Of a stretch of 64,000 nucleotides of DNA, positions 25,918 to 34,678 are shown piece by piece. The stretch is from Paenibacillus rhizovicinus (GTDB lineage Bacteria > Bacillota > Bacilli > Paenibacillales > Paenibacillaceae). Both the position numbers and the translations under genes were made by a program. Position 1 is the first letter of the stretch. Each line of letters starts with the position of its first letter. Location of the stretch: NCBI RefSeq assembly GCF_010365285.1, contig NZ_CP048286.1, positions 5,816,001 to 5,880,000 of the forward strand. Direction: 5' to 3'. The notes under the pieces were generated by a model. It had not been told where the DNA came from, made no database searches, and saw only the letters and a program-made list of their open reading frames with translations.

Positions 25918-27062
25918 TGGATTCCCTCCGTTATGTTCAAGATAGATGCATCTTCGAAGAAGGTTTTGATATTGTACAGAACAAGCATGTCGTTGATCTG
26001 ACGTTCTTGGATGAGCTTCGATAGCGAATCCTCGTAATACCGCAGGTCTACGACGTCGATTTCGCCAAAGTGATTCACCAAGAAAGGAATCAGGCTGTTG
26101 GCGTACGAATCCTTGACCACGAGCAGCTTCTTGTTCGCCGGACCGTCCGTTACGATTCGAATCAAGGCATGGTTGCCGTTCAGGAAGACGGAGTACTTGT
26201 CTTTCTTGACGAGATTATCCATGTCATACAGGGAGTCTGACGTATCCCCTTCGTCTACATATTCGACTTTGATTTTGTTTGCGCGTTTCGGTAAGAAAAG
26301 GTGGATCGCATCCGGCTTTAGATGGCGAAACCCGCTTTTGGAATACAGCGACCCATAGAATTCATCCGTTACCTCTCTTATAGCGAACGATGATTGATCT
26401 TGAGGGGTGATTCCCATCGATTTGCATAGCTCCAGATAGGCATAGTAAGCGCCGAATGTCGTCCAATGATGATCAGTTTTATAGAATATCGATTGCTCCT
26501 GCTCGGCACTCAGCGCGGAATAGACATCTACAAAGCGAACATTGCGCGGCAGCAGCTGGCGAACCCGGTTCAGATCAGCCAGCTCGTCACCAACGGGAGC
26601 ATAGGCAGGCAGCTCGCTTGAGAGCAGAGAGGCGGCAGTCGGTACCAACATCACGTATTTGCGAAGATTCGGCAAAGCTTGGTCAAACGTCTGAATCGCC
26701 TTGATACGATCTTCCATGTCCGCCTCCGGCGGCGATGTAAACTGTTCGATGAGGCGGCCATCTTTACCTAAGAACACGCCGTTGTTATCCTTCTTGCCTA
26801 GGGCACGGTCCGCATCGGTCTTCGCGCCAGCCCAAGTGTCCCGGAAGGCAAATTGATCCGAAACATAGCTCTCGTAGCTGGACGTGAATTTGCCCGATTC
26901 GAGAGAGTGAAGGGAGAAGGCAGGAGCCTCGTCCAAAACCCGATTTTCAGATTCCGAGAATGGCTTATCGGGCGTAAACACGTTTATCGTTGCCATTGTT
27001 AGCACATAGAGCAGAAGCAGCAGGCCAACAAGGGACCTGCGTTGTTGAGCAGAGTCGTTCAG
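25914..27062 (-). CDS. DHHW/AlgX-like acetyltransferase partner protein
   Basis: A protein of about 382 residues with an N-terminal membrane anchor (SLVGLLLLYVLTMATI) and an extracellular SGNH-like domain of the AlgJ/AlgX/DHHW family. The name-giving YKTDHHWT motif and the VKDSYANSL serine are present. These proteins transfer acetyl groups delivered by an MBOAT channel to exopolysaccharide. No ATG, GTG or TTG exists in frame before the membrane anchor. A CTG at 27062 sits 7 bases after AAGGGAGGG and gives a sensible N terminus, so I propose a CTG start; an internal GTG at 27005 would cut the anchor in half. Confidence 0.82.
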   Translation of the reverse strand: MNDSAQQRRSLVGLLLLLYVLTMATINVFTPDKPFSESENRVLDEAPAFSLHSLESGKFTSSYESYVSDQFAFRDTWAGAKTDADRALGKKDNNGVFLGKDGRLIEQFTSPPEADMEDRIKAIQTFDQALPNLRKYVMLVPTAASLLSSELPAYAPVGDELADLNRVRQLLPRNVRFVDVYSALSAEQEQSIFYKTDHHWTTFGAYYAYLELCKSMGITPQDQSSFAIREVTDEFYGSLYSKSGFRHLKPDAIHLFLPKRANKIKVEYVDEGDTSDSLYDMDNLVKKDKYSVFLNGNHALIRIVTDGPANKKLLVVKDSYANSLIPFLVNHFGEIDVVDLRYYEDSLSKLIQERQINDMLVLYNIKTFFEDASILNITEGIQ

Positions 27063-27081
27063 AGCATAACCCTCCCTTCAG

Positions 27082-28488
27082 TCAGAAGCGGAAATAGAGA
27101 AACGGATTGTACGATTCGTTGACCAGGTAAGCCGTCGACAGGGCTAATGCCACAAAGTAAAGCGCCGGTATCAATACCGATCCTGCCAGCCGCCAGCCGT
27201 CCTCAATCCTAGCTATCCATTTACTTGGAAGCGGAGTCGCGCATATCGCACCTAACAGAAGCAGATAGCCATTCGTCGACAAATCGTACAGTGCTTGGCG
27301 ATCCGCCCAAGTGTGCCCAGAGAAGCTGAACATCGTCCCGATAAACGCCCAAGCGGCATCCAAATGATCGAATTCGAACCAAACCCAGCCGATGACGACG
27401 GCTAATAAGGTGTAGCAGTGGCTTGCCAGCCGAGGCAAGCGCTGCAGCCATTTCAGGAGAAACAGCTTCTCGACTGTCACAAGTACGCCGAAATATAACC
27501 CCCAAATGATAAAGTTCCAGCTGGCTCCATGCCAAAATCCGGTAAGGAACCAAACGATGAACAGGTTCCGAAGCTGCTTGCCGATCCCCATCCGGTTGCC
27601 GCCGAGCGGAATATAAACATATTCCCGGAACCAGGAGCCAAGCGAAATATGCCATCGCCGCCAAAATTCCGTCACGCTCCGGGAGACATACGGGTAATGA
27701 AAGTTTGCCGGAAATTCGAATCCCAACATTCGGGCGAGCCCTCGCGCCATGTCCGAATACCCGCTGAAATCAAAATAAATTTGCAAGGTGAACGCCGCGA
27801 TGCCGAGCCAGCCCGATAGGACGGACAAGTCTTCCGCCGGTACCTCTTTGACAGATGTCCACAGCATTCCGATATTGTTGGCGAGCAGCACCTTCTTGGC
27901 CAAACCGCGGATAAACAGTTCAGCCCCAGAGCCGAACCGCTCAAGCGTCATTTTGCGAGATAGCAGCTGCTTCGCGATGTCGGCGTACTTGACGATCGGA
28001 CCGGCAACGAGCTGCGGAAACATCGCCACAAAGGTGCCGAACGTGATCAAGTTTCGCTGTGCTTGTGCTTTGCCTCGATAAACATCTATAACGTAAGACA
28101 TCGTTTGGAACGTGTAGAAGGAGATGCCAAGCGGCAGCGGAAGATCTGCAGCTTGCAGATGAAGATGAAACAGGCGGTTCACATTATCAATGACAAAACC
28201 TGCATATTTAAAGAAGCCGAGAATCGCCAAATTGCCGAAGAGGGAGCCGACGAGGACAGTCCTGGCAATGACCTTGCGGGATCTGTATTTCTCAATCAGA
28301 AGTCCGTTGGCATAATCGAAGACAGTGGCGAACATCATCAGGAGAATATACAGCGGCTCTCCCCAAGCATAAAAGATCAGGCTAGTTATAAGCAGCACGA
28401 CGTTACGCAGCCTGCCGGGCGACAAGTAATAAACGAGCAGGGCGGCGGGCAGAAACTGAAACAGAAAGATCAGGCTGCTGAATACCAA
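27082..28488 (-). CDS. MBOAT family O-acyltransferase (AlgI-like)
   Basis: A 468-residue multi-spanning membrane protein. Diagnostic parts are FQTMSYVIDVYRG, the FWRRWHISLGSWFREYVYIPLGGNR region and the catalytic histidine in FWHGASWNF. AlgI-type MBOAT proteins move acetyl groups across the membrane for polysaccharide O-acetylation. It is preceded by an SGNH lipoprotein gene and followed by the DHHW gene 19 bp later. Together they form a complete external acetylation module, although no polysaccharide synthase is adjacent. Confidence 0.92.
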   Translation of the reverse strand: MVFSSLIFLFQFLPAALLVYYLSPGRLRNVVLLITSLIFYAWGEPLYILLMMFATVFDYANGLLIEKYRSRKVIARTVLVGSLFGNLAILGFFKYAGFVIDNVNRLFHLHLQAADLPLPLGISFYTFQTMSYVIDVYRGKAQAQRNLITFGTFVAMFPQLVAGPIVKYADIAKQLLSRKMTLERFGSGAELFIRGLAKKVLLANNIGMLWTSVKEVPAEDLSVLSGWLGIAAFTLQIYFDFSGYSDMARGLARMLGFEFPANFHYPYVSRSVTEFWRRWHISLGSWFREYVYIPLGGNRMGIGKQLRNLFIVWFLTGFWHGASWNFIIWGLYFGVLVTVEKLFLLKWLQRLPRLASHCYTLLAVVIGWVWFEFDHLDAAWAFIGTMFSFSGHTWADRQALYDLSTNGYLLLLGAICATPLPSKWIARIEDGWRLAGSVLIPALYFVALALSTAYLVNESYNPFLYFRF

Positions 28489-28536
28489 ATTTGTTTACCT
28501 CCTGTACGGATGAGGATGCGCATGAGCAGAGCAATC

Positions 28537-29223
28537 CTAACGATCCTTCAAGTAGTCGAGGAGAATGGGATAGAACGCCGCTTGAAAATGTATGCCGTCC
28601 GTATCGTATAAATCGGAATGCCCGTTGACGAGCGAGGTCAGATCAACGTATTCGACATGTTCCTGGGAGGCCAGCTCTTTAAGGCCTTCATTGTACTTTC
28701 CGATGTTTTGGTAGCGAGGTTCCGCTTTCTTCGCTTCGGCTGTGACGGGAGTTACGGACAACAACGTGATTCTCGCCTTTGGCAGCTCGGATTGGATCGC
28801 GTGAATTAATTGCGCGTAATGGGTTAGCGAGTATTGCTGCGGATTGTCCGCCGGCCACAGAATATCGTCAGAACCTAACTGAATGTATACATGCTCGGGT
28901 TGTCTTCCGACTAAATCGCCGACGTCTTTCTGCGCGAATTCGGCTGTTTTCCCAGCACCTGCCAGCACGTTTCCTTCTCTGAGCACATCGTGATAGGATA
29001 AACCTTCCGTAATCGAATCCCCGAGGAAGACGCTTGTCCGATACTGCTTTTCATATGCAGACTGTGCTTTCGAATCTGCGCTCGCCGCTGTATTCGATGT
29101 CCTGTTTGCCGCCGATTCCTCCCCCGGTGTCTGACCATTATTGCCTGAACTACTGCACGCCGTAATCGAAATCGTCAACGCCAAAACGCCTAATGCCAGC
29201 AAACTAGACTTCTTTGTTTTCAT
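28537..29223 (-). CDS. SGNH/GDSL hydrolase lipoprotein
   Basis: A 228-residue lipoprotein (SITAC, C23), with a Ser/Ala-rich linker and a GDSL-type esterase domain. The nucleophile is S70 in FLGDSITEG, block III gives LGSDDILW, and the last-block Asp-His is in DTDGIHFQ. It would act on acetylated sugars outside the cell, probably as deacetylase or transferase. It is the first gene of the acetylation operon, with AGGGGAAAT upstream of ATG. Confidence 0.85.
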   Translation of the reverse strand: MKTKKSSLLALGVLALTISITACSSSGNNGQTPGEESAANRTSNTAASADSKAQSAYEKQYRTSVFLGDSITEGLSYHDVLREGNVLAGAGKTAEFAQKDVGDLVGRQPEHVYIQLGSDDILWPADNPQQYSLTHYAQLIHAIQSELPKARITLLSVTPVTAEAKKAEPRYQNIGKYNEGLKELASQEHVEYVDLTSLVNGHSDLYDTDGIHFQAAFYPILLDYLKDR

Positions 29224-29303
29224 TTTTCATTTCCCCTTTCGGTTGTTAAGAGGAACTTTAAATGATGGAGTTCAAGATCATATGCAGGTGAAATGCAGAT
29301 CAT

Positions 29304-29335
29304 AAAAAAAACGCAGAACCGAAGTTCTACGTTTT
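29304..29335 (-). terminator. terminator of the two-component operon
   Basis: AAAACGTAGAAC and GTTCTGCGTTTT pair around TTCG on the minus strand and run into a longer T tract. It overlaps the very end of the kinase gene. Confidence 0.8.
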
Positions 29336-31150
29336 CCCCGATTTATTCAGTTCCATATAGAACAAGACGCCGTCTACCGTATTGGCAGCTCCGTATGCTG
29401 CGCCGTGAAGGTCCAGAATCTGCTTGGAAATGGCAAGACCCAGTCCGGTACCGCCGGTTGAACGTTGACGGGAACCCTCGACACGGTAGAAGCGGTCCCA
29501 AATTTTCTCCAGCTGATCTTCCGGAATGCGGGTCCCTTTATTTTCAATACAGACCTTGATCGTCTCCTCGTTCTCGTTCGTAGAGACCATTATGTTCTCG
29601 CCTTCCGGCGTGTAGCGAATCGCGTTCGTCATGAAGTTCACGATAACCTGTTCAATACGAAGCGGATTGGCCACAACTTCCGAAGGGGTGAATCTGGTAT
29701 GCAGCTGAAGCCGCCTGTCTGCTAGGTCCGGAGCCAGCTTCTCGCATACGTTCGCTATTACAACGTCGATTCGGAAAGGGGAGAGCTCCATGCGGTACGT
29801 GCCGGATTCATACTTGGCGAGCTCCAGCATGTCGGCGATGAGCAGAGCCATCTTCTTCACTTCATCTTCCATGGCAGTGAAATAATAACCTCGTTTCGGG
29901 CTGTCCGGTTTGTCTCTTAATACATAAAGGCAGCTCTCGATAACGCTGAGCGGGGTTTTCAGTTCATGGGATACGCCGGCGATAAACTCTTTTCGCGTTT
30001 GCTCCAGCCGTTTTTCTTGCGCGATATCCTGCTCCAGCCGAACGATATGGACATGCAGCATGCGGGAAAGCGTATTGATGCTGCGGGACAAACTGCCGAT
30101 TTCATCGTCGGAGTTTACCGGGATACTGGAGGTGAAATCGAGCTTGGCGATCTTTTGCGTCACGTTGTTCATCTGCAGCAACGGACGTGCAACACGGCGG
30201 GCGTAGTAGAAGGAGATGAGCAGGACGAGCAGCAATGCCGCTGCTGCTATATAACCGTAATAGCGGCGCATTATGTTCGCAGCTTCGTTAACAGGCTGGA
30301 GCGATGTCATCGCAATGAGAAACCCGTCACTTCCGGTCTGATTCGTCAAACGTTTCAAGACAATTTTATAGGGAATATTGTTCTCCTCGAAGTCCATGAC
30401 GGTATCCGACGTATCATTGAAATCGCCGTACAGCAGGTCAGCTTGAAAAGCTTTGATTCGTTCGAGGAACAGATGGTTCTCGTAGCGAGATTCATTCGAC
30501 CCGTTCGGCACCCGGACCTGCGTAACCGTGCCGTGTACGAGCACGCTGGGATAACGTTCATGATATTCAGTCGGACTACTGAATCTAGGAACCACTTCAT
30601 ATTCTTTGCGAACAAGCGGTTCGTTCTCCAGCCGATTCTCTGCCCGCAGATTAGAGGCGCTCCTGCCGATTCGCTGGGGGAACAGCTGGTTGTCGATCAG
30701 AATGCCTTCAATTGCGATGCGTGCTCCCGATTTGATGAAAAAATCAGGCCGAAGCGGATTAGCGTCACTTAAAGCCTCCACATCCATCACCGCATACAAA
30801 GGAATGCCGATGGATTTGCCGGAGAGGGACGGTGCATCCGAATCGTTCTCCAATCGAACTTCGATTTCGAAATCGTCGGTGTACTTCAAGTTACCGAGCG
30901 GGTCCAGCCGAGCGGTCCAGGCGTTATAGGTTTGATAAAATTGCTGTTCGATTCTGAATGCGGACCGGGCATCCTTAACATTCCCATCTTCCCGGGAAGC
31001 GGCGGTTAGCGCCTTCTGGACGCTGCCTACCTTCTGTTGTACATAGAATTGTTTGAAAAACACGGATTGTACAATGAAGAGACCTGCAATTACGACTGTG
31101 CATAGACTTGCTGTCAGCAGAAACAGCTTCATGACGATGCTCTTCCTCAT
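29327..31150 (-). CDS. sensor histidine kinase
   Basis: A 607-residue membrane kinase: TM1 about residues 8-30, a large extracellular domain 31-297, TM2 298-316, then a HAMP linker. The HisKA domain has H395 in GVSHELKTPLS, and the HATPase has the N box (NFMTNAIRYTPEG), IPEDQLEKIWDRFYR and STGGTGLGLAI. It autophosphorylates and passes phosphate to the regulator coded immediately upstream, with a 4-bp overlap (ATGA). The signal is unknown. No obvious target gene adjoins, although the acetylation operon lies directly downstream in the same direction after a terminator. Confidence 0.92.
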   Translation of the reverse strand: MRKSIVMKLFLLTASLCTVVIAGLFIVQSVFFKQFYVQQKVGSVQKALTAASREDGNVKDARSAFRIEQQFYQTYNAWTARLDPLGNLKYTDDFEIEVRLENDSDAPSLSGKSIGIPLYAVMDVEALSDANPLRPDFFIKSGARIAIEGILIDNQLFPQRIGRSASNLRAENRLENEPLVRKEYEVVPRFSSPTEYHERYPSVLVHGTVTQVRVPNGSNESRYENHLFLERIKAFQADLLYGDFNDTSDTVMDFEENNIPYKIVLKRLTNQTGSDGFLIAMTSLQPVNEAANIMRRYYGYIAAAALLLVLLISFYYARRVARPLLQMNNVTQKIAKLDFTSSIPVNSDDEIGSLSRSINTLSRMLHVHIVRLEQDIAQEKRLEQTRKEFIAGVSHELKTPLSVIESCLYVLRDKPDSPKRGYYFTAMEDEVKKMALLIADMLELAKYESGTYRMELSPFRIDVVIANVCEKLAPDLADRRLQLHTRFTPSEVVANPLRIEQVIVNFMTNAIRYTPEGENIMVSTNENEETIKVCIENKGTRIPEDQLEKIWDRFYRVEGSRQRSTGGTGLGLAISKQILDLHGAAYGAANTVDGVLFYMELNKSGKT

Positions 31151-31821
31151 GGCAAGTCCTCGAATTTATAGCCCGAGCGAATGACGGTGACGATGTGTGC
31201 CGCATGCTCGTCCAGTTTGGATCGCAGATTTCGAATATGACTGCTGAGCGTGCGATCGTCCCCGTCAAAATCGAAGCCCCAGATTTTCGTAATAAGCTGT
31301 TCTCTTGTCAGTATGATTCCTTTGTTCCTTAGCAGACATGCCAAAATTTCAAACTCCGTATGCGTCAAGCTGCAAGGCTTGCCGTCCAGCGTGACGGTTC
31401 TGGAAGGAAGATGCAGCGTAATGCGTCCTCCGGAGAGCGTGTCTGCTGAATCAAGGATTTGTCTATTACCAAGCAGCCGTCTGGTCCTTGCGAGCAGAAT
31501 AGGAGGGCTGCACGGTTTGATCACATAATCGTCCGCGCCCAGTTCAAACCCGAGCAGCGTATCGTCTTCGTCGGAGCGCGATGTCAGCATCAGGATCGGA
31601 ACGTTTGAATGCTTGCGAATACGCCGGCAGACCGACCATCCGTCCAATTCAGGCAGCATAATATCCAGAATAATCAGATCCACCTCATGCTCCTGAAATA
31701 ATTCCAAAGCCCGGCTTCCATCGCCCGCCTCCAGAACCTGATATCCATCATCGATCAAATACTCCTTCATAATTTCCCGAAGTACTTGTTGATCCTCCAC
31801 AACCAGGATCGTTTTCGGCAT
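31147..31821 (-). CDS. OmpR-family response regulator
   Basis: A 224-residue regulator with a receiver domain (acidic pair VVED, phosphoacceptor D53 in IILDIMLPELDG, and K in YVIKPCSP) and a C-terminal winged helix (LTREQLITKIWGFDFDGDDRT). It binds DNA as a dimer after phosphorylation by the kinase in the same operon. It is the first gene of the operon; transcription starts somewhere before 31821. Confidence 0.92.
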   Translation of the reverse strand: MPKTILVVEDQQVLREIMKEYLIDDGYQVLEAGDGSRALELFQEHEVDLIILDIMLPELDGWSVCRRIRKHSNVPILMLTSRSDEDDTLLGFELGADDYVIKPCSPPILLARTRRLLGNRQILDSADTLSGGRITLHLPSRTVTLDGKPCSLTHTEFEILACLLRNKGIILTREQLITKIWGFDFDGDDRTLSSHIRNLRSKLDEHAAHIVTVIRSGYKFEDLP

Positions 31822-31939
31822 GTCAACATCCCCCGATAGTCTTTGCTAAGCACGATGTTAACATGTTTAAGAAGGTGCCTCAACTTTAAGAAGCATTCTA
31901 TTCCTTAAACGGCCCGGCTTGGCAAATCTTATATTTTAG

Positions 31940-32318
31940 GGGTTATGTTCTATTCTGGAACGGGTTTTGCGGCAAGCGGGGAATCAGGATAATGAAAATA
32001 TAAAAAAGACCATGGCGACTTCCGAGCTGCCTGAACTGAATCGCCTAGTGGAAGAGCTGCGCATTGCGCATCGCCAGTTATGGATGACTACCTATAAGGC
32101 TGTTGGCTGGGAAGTGCTCGATATCCGCTATGGCGGCGTTCTGGCGCGGATTCGATCTGCCGAGGCGCGCTTGATCGATTTTGCGGAAGGCAGGGGTGTC
32201 GAAGCTGGAGGAATTGGAGGCGGAGCGGCTGGCTTATACGATGTACGGTATTCCTCATTCGCCGCTTGACGTGAACGGGCAATATCACAATATCGCATCG
32301 GCGGCAGCGTTTATATAA
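31940..32318 (+). pseudogene. C-terminal relic of a glycoside hydrolase family 20-like gene, frameshifted
   Basis: The reading frame (from about 31940) contains HRQLWMTTYKAVGWEVLDIRYGG, cut here into HRQLW and GWEVLDIRYGG, which look like the C-terminal region of Paenibacillus beta-N-acetylhexosaminidase-type proteins. Near 32192-32195 a run of four G breaks the frame; removing one G joins the first part to a second frame that reads KLEELEAERLAYT and ends AAAFI* at 32318. The catalytic N-terminal ~500 residues are absent. The family call rests on recall of the C-terminal pattern and is moderately sure. Confidence 0.5.
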
Positions 32319-32384
32319 GGACAGCTGTAACTGCGAACGAGCGTGAAACGCGGTTGAACGAACGGAGAACTATATTCAATAAAT

Positions 32385-32418
32385 AAAGCGGCAGCGATCC
32401 GAGGATCGCTGCCGCTTT
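32385..32418. terminator. bidirectional terminator
   Basis: A perfect 15-16-bp stem, AAAGCGGCAGCGATCC with GGATCGCTGCCGCTTT, with A-rich and T-rich flanks. It separates the GH20 relic (+) from the PhyH gene (-). Confidence 0.9.
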
Positions 32419-32426
32419 ATTGCGAG

Positions 32427-33425
32427 TTATTTCTTCTGAACGACCGGCATCATCATGCCGTTGTCCATGCCCATCATGCTGACGCTGCCGTCCGTCTCCG
32501 CGCCTTCGTACAAATACACTTCCGTGCCGAACTCCGGCTCCGCATAAGGCATATGCGTGCGGCCGCGGGCCAGAATTTGGCGGTAGTTGCCGGAATCGCC
32601 TTCGTAGCCGTCATGGTCCCACGGCACCAGGGAACGGGCATTGCAGTAATGGCAAACGTACGAACGGCGGAAACGGTCGTCGGTTTTGTTCGGGAACGAG
32701 CGATGGAACAGGTGCGAATGGAAGAACAGCACGTCGCCCGGCTGGAGCGGCACCGAAATCGGCGCAGGATATTTGGCCACGACGCGCGATAACGTGTTCA
32801 CTTCGTCGTCCAGATGGCTGACGTTCTGCACGCCGTCCAGGTTGGAGAAGGCGTCGAGCGCGTGCACGTTGCCGCCGCCGATTTCTTTGGGCGGATAGAC
32901 CGGCTCGTGGTTGGAGCCCGGCACGACCCAGAGGCAGCCGTTTTCTTCATCGGCCTGCTCCAGCGCGATCCATGCGCCGACTAACGTATCCGGATGCGTC
33001 TTGATATAACAGGAATCCTGATGCCAGCCTTGGCCCCCGCGGCCCGGCGGATTGAGGAACAGCATCGACTGCAAGGCGTAAACGTCCGGACCGATGAGCG
33101 CTTCCGTCACGTCGAGGATGCGCGGGTGGAGCATGCCGCGTTCCGCTGCCGCATTGACCCGGGAAAGCATATGAATGCGCGTTGCCGCTTTGAATTCTTC
33201 CTTTAACGGATCTTTACTGTCATTGTCATGCTCGTGGGAAAGATCGGGCTTCTCGGCTTTCAGCCGCGACTCTTCCGCCAGCTCGTAGAGCTCGGCGATG
33301 TCTTCTTTTGACAGCAAGCCTTTGACAATCAAGAATCCGTTGCGCTGGTAGTGCACGTAATCTTCGACGCTGACCAAATAGCGGTCATCCCTTACTCTAG
33401 ACTTAGGCGTATAGTGGGTAGCCAT
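32427..33425 (-). CDS. phytanoyl-CoA dioxygenase (PhyH) family protein
   Basis: A 332-residue Fe(II)/2-oxoglutarate-dependent oxygenase. Ligands are the His and Asp of WHQDSCY and the distal His of HSHLFHRS; FRRSYVCHY supplies the 2-oxoglutarate arginine. The substrate is unknown; the family hydroxylates many small molecules. ATG at 33425 follows TGGAGG; the longer frame is unsupported. The gene is 92 bp downstream of an AraC gene in the same direction, a common Paenibacillaceae pair, so that regulator probably controls it. Confidence 0.86.
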   Translation of the reverse strand: MATHYTPKSRVRDDRYLVSVEDYVHYQRNGFLIVKGLLSKEDIAELYELAEESRLKAEKPDLSHEHDNDSKDPLKEEFKAATRIHMLSRVNAAAERGMLHPRILDVTEALIGPDVYALQSMLFLNPPGRGGQGWHQDSCYIKTHPDTLVGAWIALEQADEENGCLWVVPGSNHEPVYPPKEIGGGNVHALDAFSNLDGVQNVSHLDDEVNTLSRVVAKYPAPISVPLQPGDVLFFHSHLFHRSFPNKTDDRFRRSYVCHYCNARSLVPWDHDGYEGDSGNYRQILARGRTHMPYAEPEFGTEVYLYEGAETDGSVSMMGMDNGMMMPVVQKK

Positions 33426-33517
33426 CGTATTCAAGCCTCCAAATGAAGTCGTTATATCTTCATTTTGCCTCAGGAAAGGCAGCGGTTTCAATGGATGGAA
33501 AACGATAAACGATGTCT

Positions 33518-34417
33518 TTATTTGATTTCGGCGTTAACGAGAATATGCCGGTTCACGAAGGTCCGTCCCGGATCGACGTCAATGGCGGCGTGGCGGAAAA
33601 TCGCTTCTTTGCACCGTTCCATATATTCGGTGGCCGTGATGCCGCGAATGCGTTTGTATATTTTTGAGAAATGATGCTCGTCGCCGAAACCGCATTGGTA
33701 CGCAACCTGCTTCACCGACCGGCTTCCTTCCAGCATGAGCTCCTCCGCCAGGCGAAGTCTGCGCTCGAGCAGCAGCCGTTTGGGGGTAATGCCGACGGCG
33801 GCAACGAAGACCCGGGTGAAATGCTCATGCGACCAGCCGGAATGCCGGGCAACTTCCTCGATCGTGATCGGTTCCGTCAAATGTTCTTCTATATAAGCGA
33901 TGCCGCGCGAGACTTGAACGGGATAGCTCTCGGAAGCGAATTCGGGCGTATTGTCGGCAAAAGCGGCCAATTCCTCCACGGCGGCGGCGACGAGCGCGGA
34001 CAGCCTTCGTTTCCAATGCTGGGACTGATAGCCCGCGACGACGATGATTTGCTGCATGATGCCTGCGACTAAACTGCTGTGCAGCGCCGGAACGACGTGA
34101 AAGCTCGCCTGCAGCAGGGAGGCAAATCGCTCGTCACGCCTTCGCAGCGGCTCGTAGTCGAAGTGGACGAACAGATGGCGGGTGTTCCGCTCCCGATCGA
34201 ACACATACCGGTGGTTTTCCCGCGGTCGCGTGAAAACGAAGCAAGGCGAGTCCAGCCGATGCGGCACGCCGCCCGATTCGTAAATCGTCCCCGTTCCTTC
34301 GGGAAAATAGACGAGCTCATAGTCGTCGATCGAGCGGCTGCCAAGCGTAGATCCTTTGCTAACGATAATGTCGCCGACGTAATGGACGTAGGGCCAATTG
34401 TCCGATTCCTGCTCCAA
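33518..34417 (-). CDS. AraC family transcriptional regulator
   Basis: A 299-residue regulator with an N-terminal cupin-like ligand domain (ELVYFPEGTGTIYESG, HLFVHFDYEP) and a C-terminal AraC double helix-turn-helix (EEVARHSGWSHEHFTRVF, VKQVAYQCGFGDEHHF). TTG at 34417 is taken as start because AAGGAGGTG lies six bases upstream; the ORF's earlier 34 codons are arginine-rich and resemble non-coding sequence. It precedes the PhyH oxygenase on the same strand. Confidence 0.85.
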   Translation of the reverse strand: MEQESDNWPYVHYVGDIIVSKGSTLGSRSIDDYELVYFPEGTGTIYESGGVPHRLDSPCFVFTRPRENHRYVFDRERNTRHLFVHFDYEPLRRRDERFASLLQASFHVVPALHSSLVAGIMQQIIVVAGYQSQHWKRRLSALVAAAVEELAAFADNTPEFASESYPVQVSRGIAYIEEHLTEPITIEEVARHSGWSHEHFTRVFVAAVGITPKRLLLERRLRLAEELMLEGSRSVKQVAYQCGFGDEHHFSKIYKRIRGITATEYMERCKEAIFRHAAIDVDPGRTFVNRHILVNAEIK

Positions 34418-34678
34418 AACAACGCACCTCCTTCTCGGGCAAGCATCGGCCGGCTGGCTGGTCTTTCGGTTCCGTTCCGACAACCGACCTTTGCGTCTAT
34501 TATTGCGTAATGATGCCAAGGGCGCAAGAAGCAGGCCGCGTCAGCGCCGCAACCAAAAAGGCTGCAATGTGCGTCTTCAATATTGACACTCATGTGAAAC
34601 AGCATCTACATAAGAATTACAAGGAAGCAGAAGCATGAAAGTTACTAGCTATGCACAATGGAAGGGAAGGGATTATTC

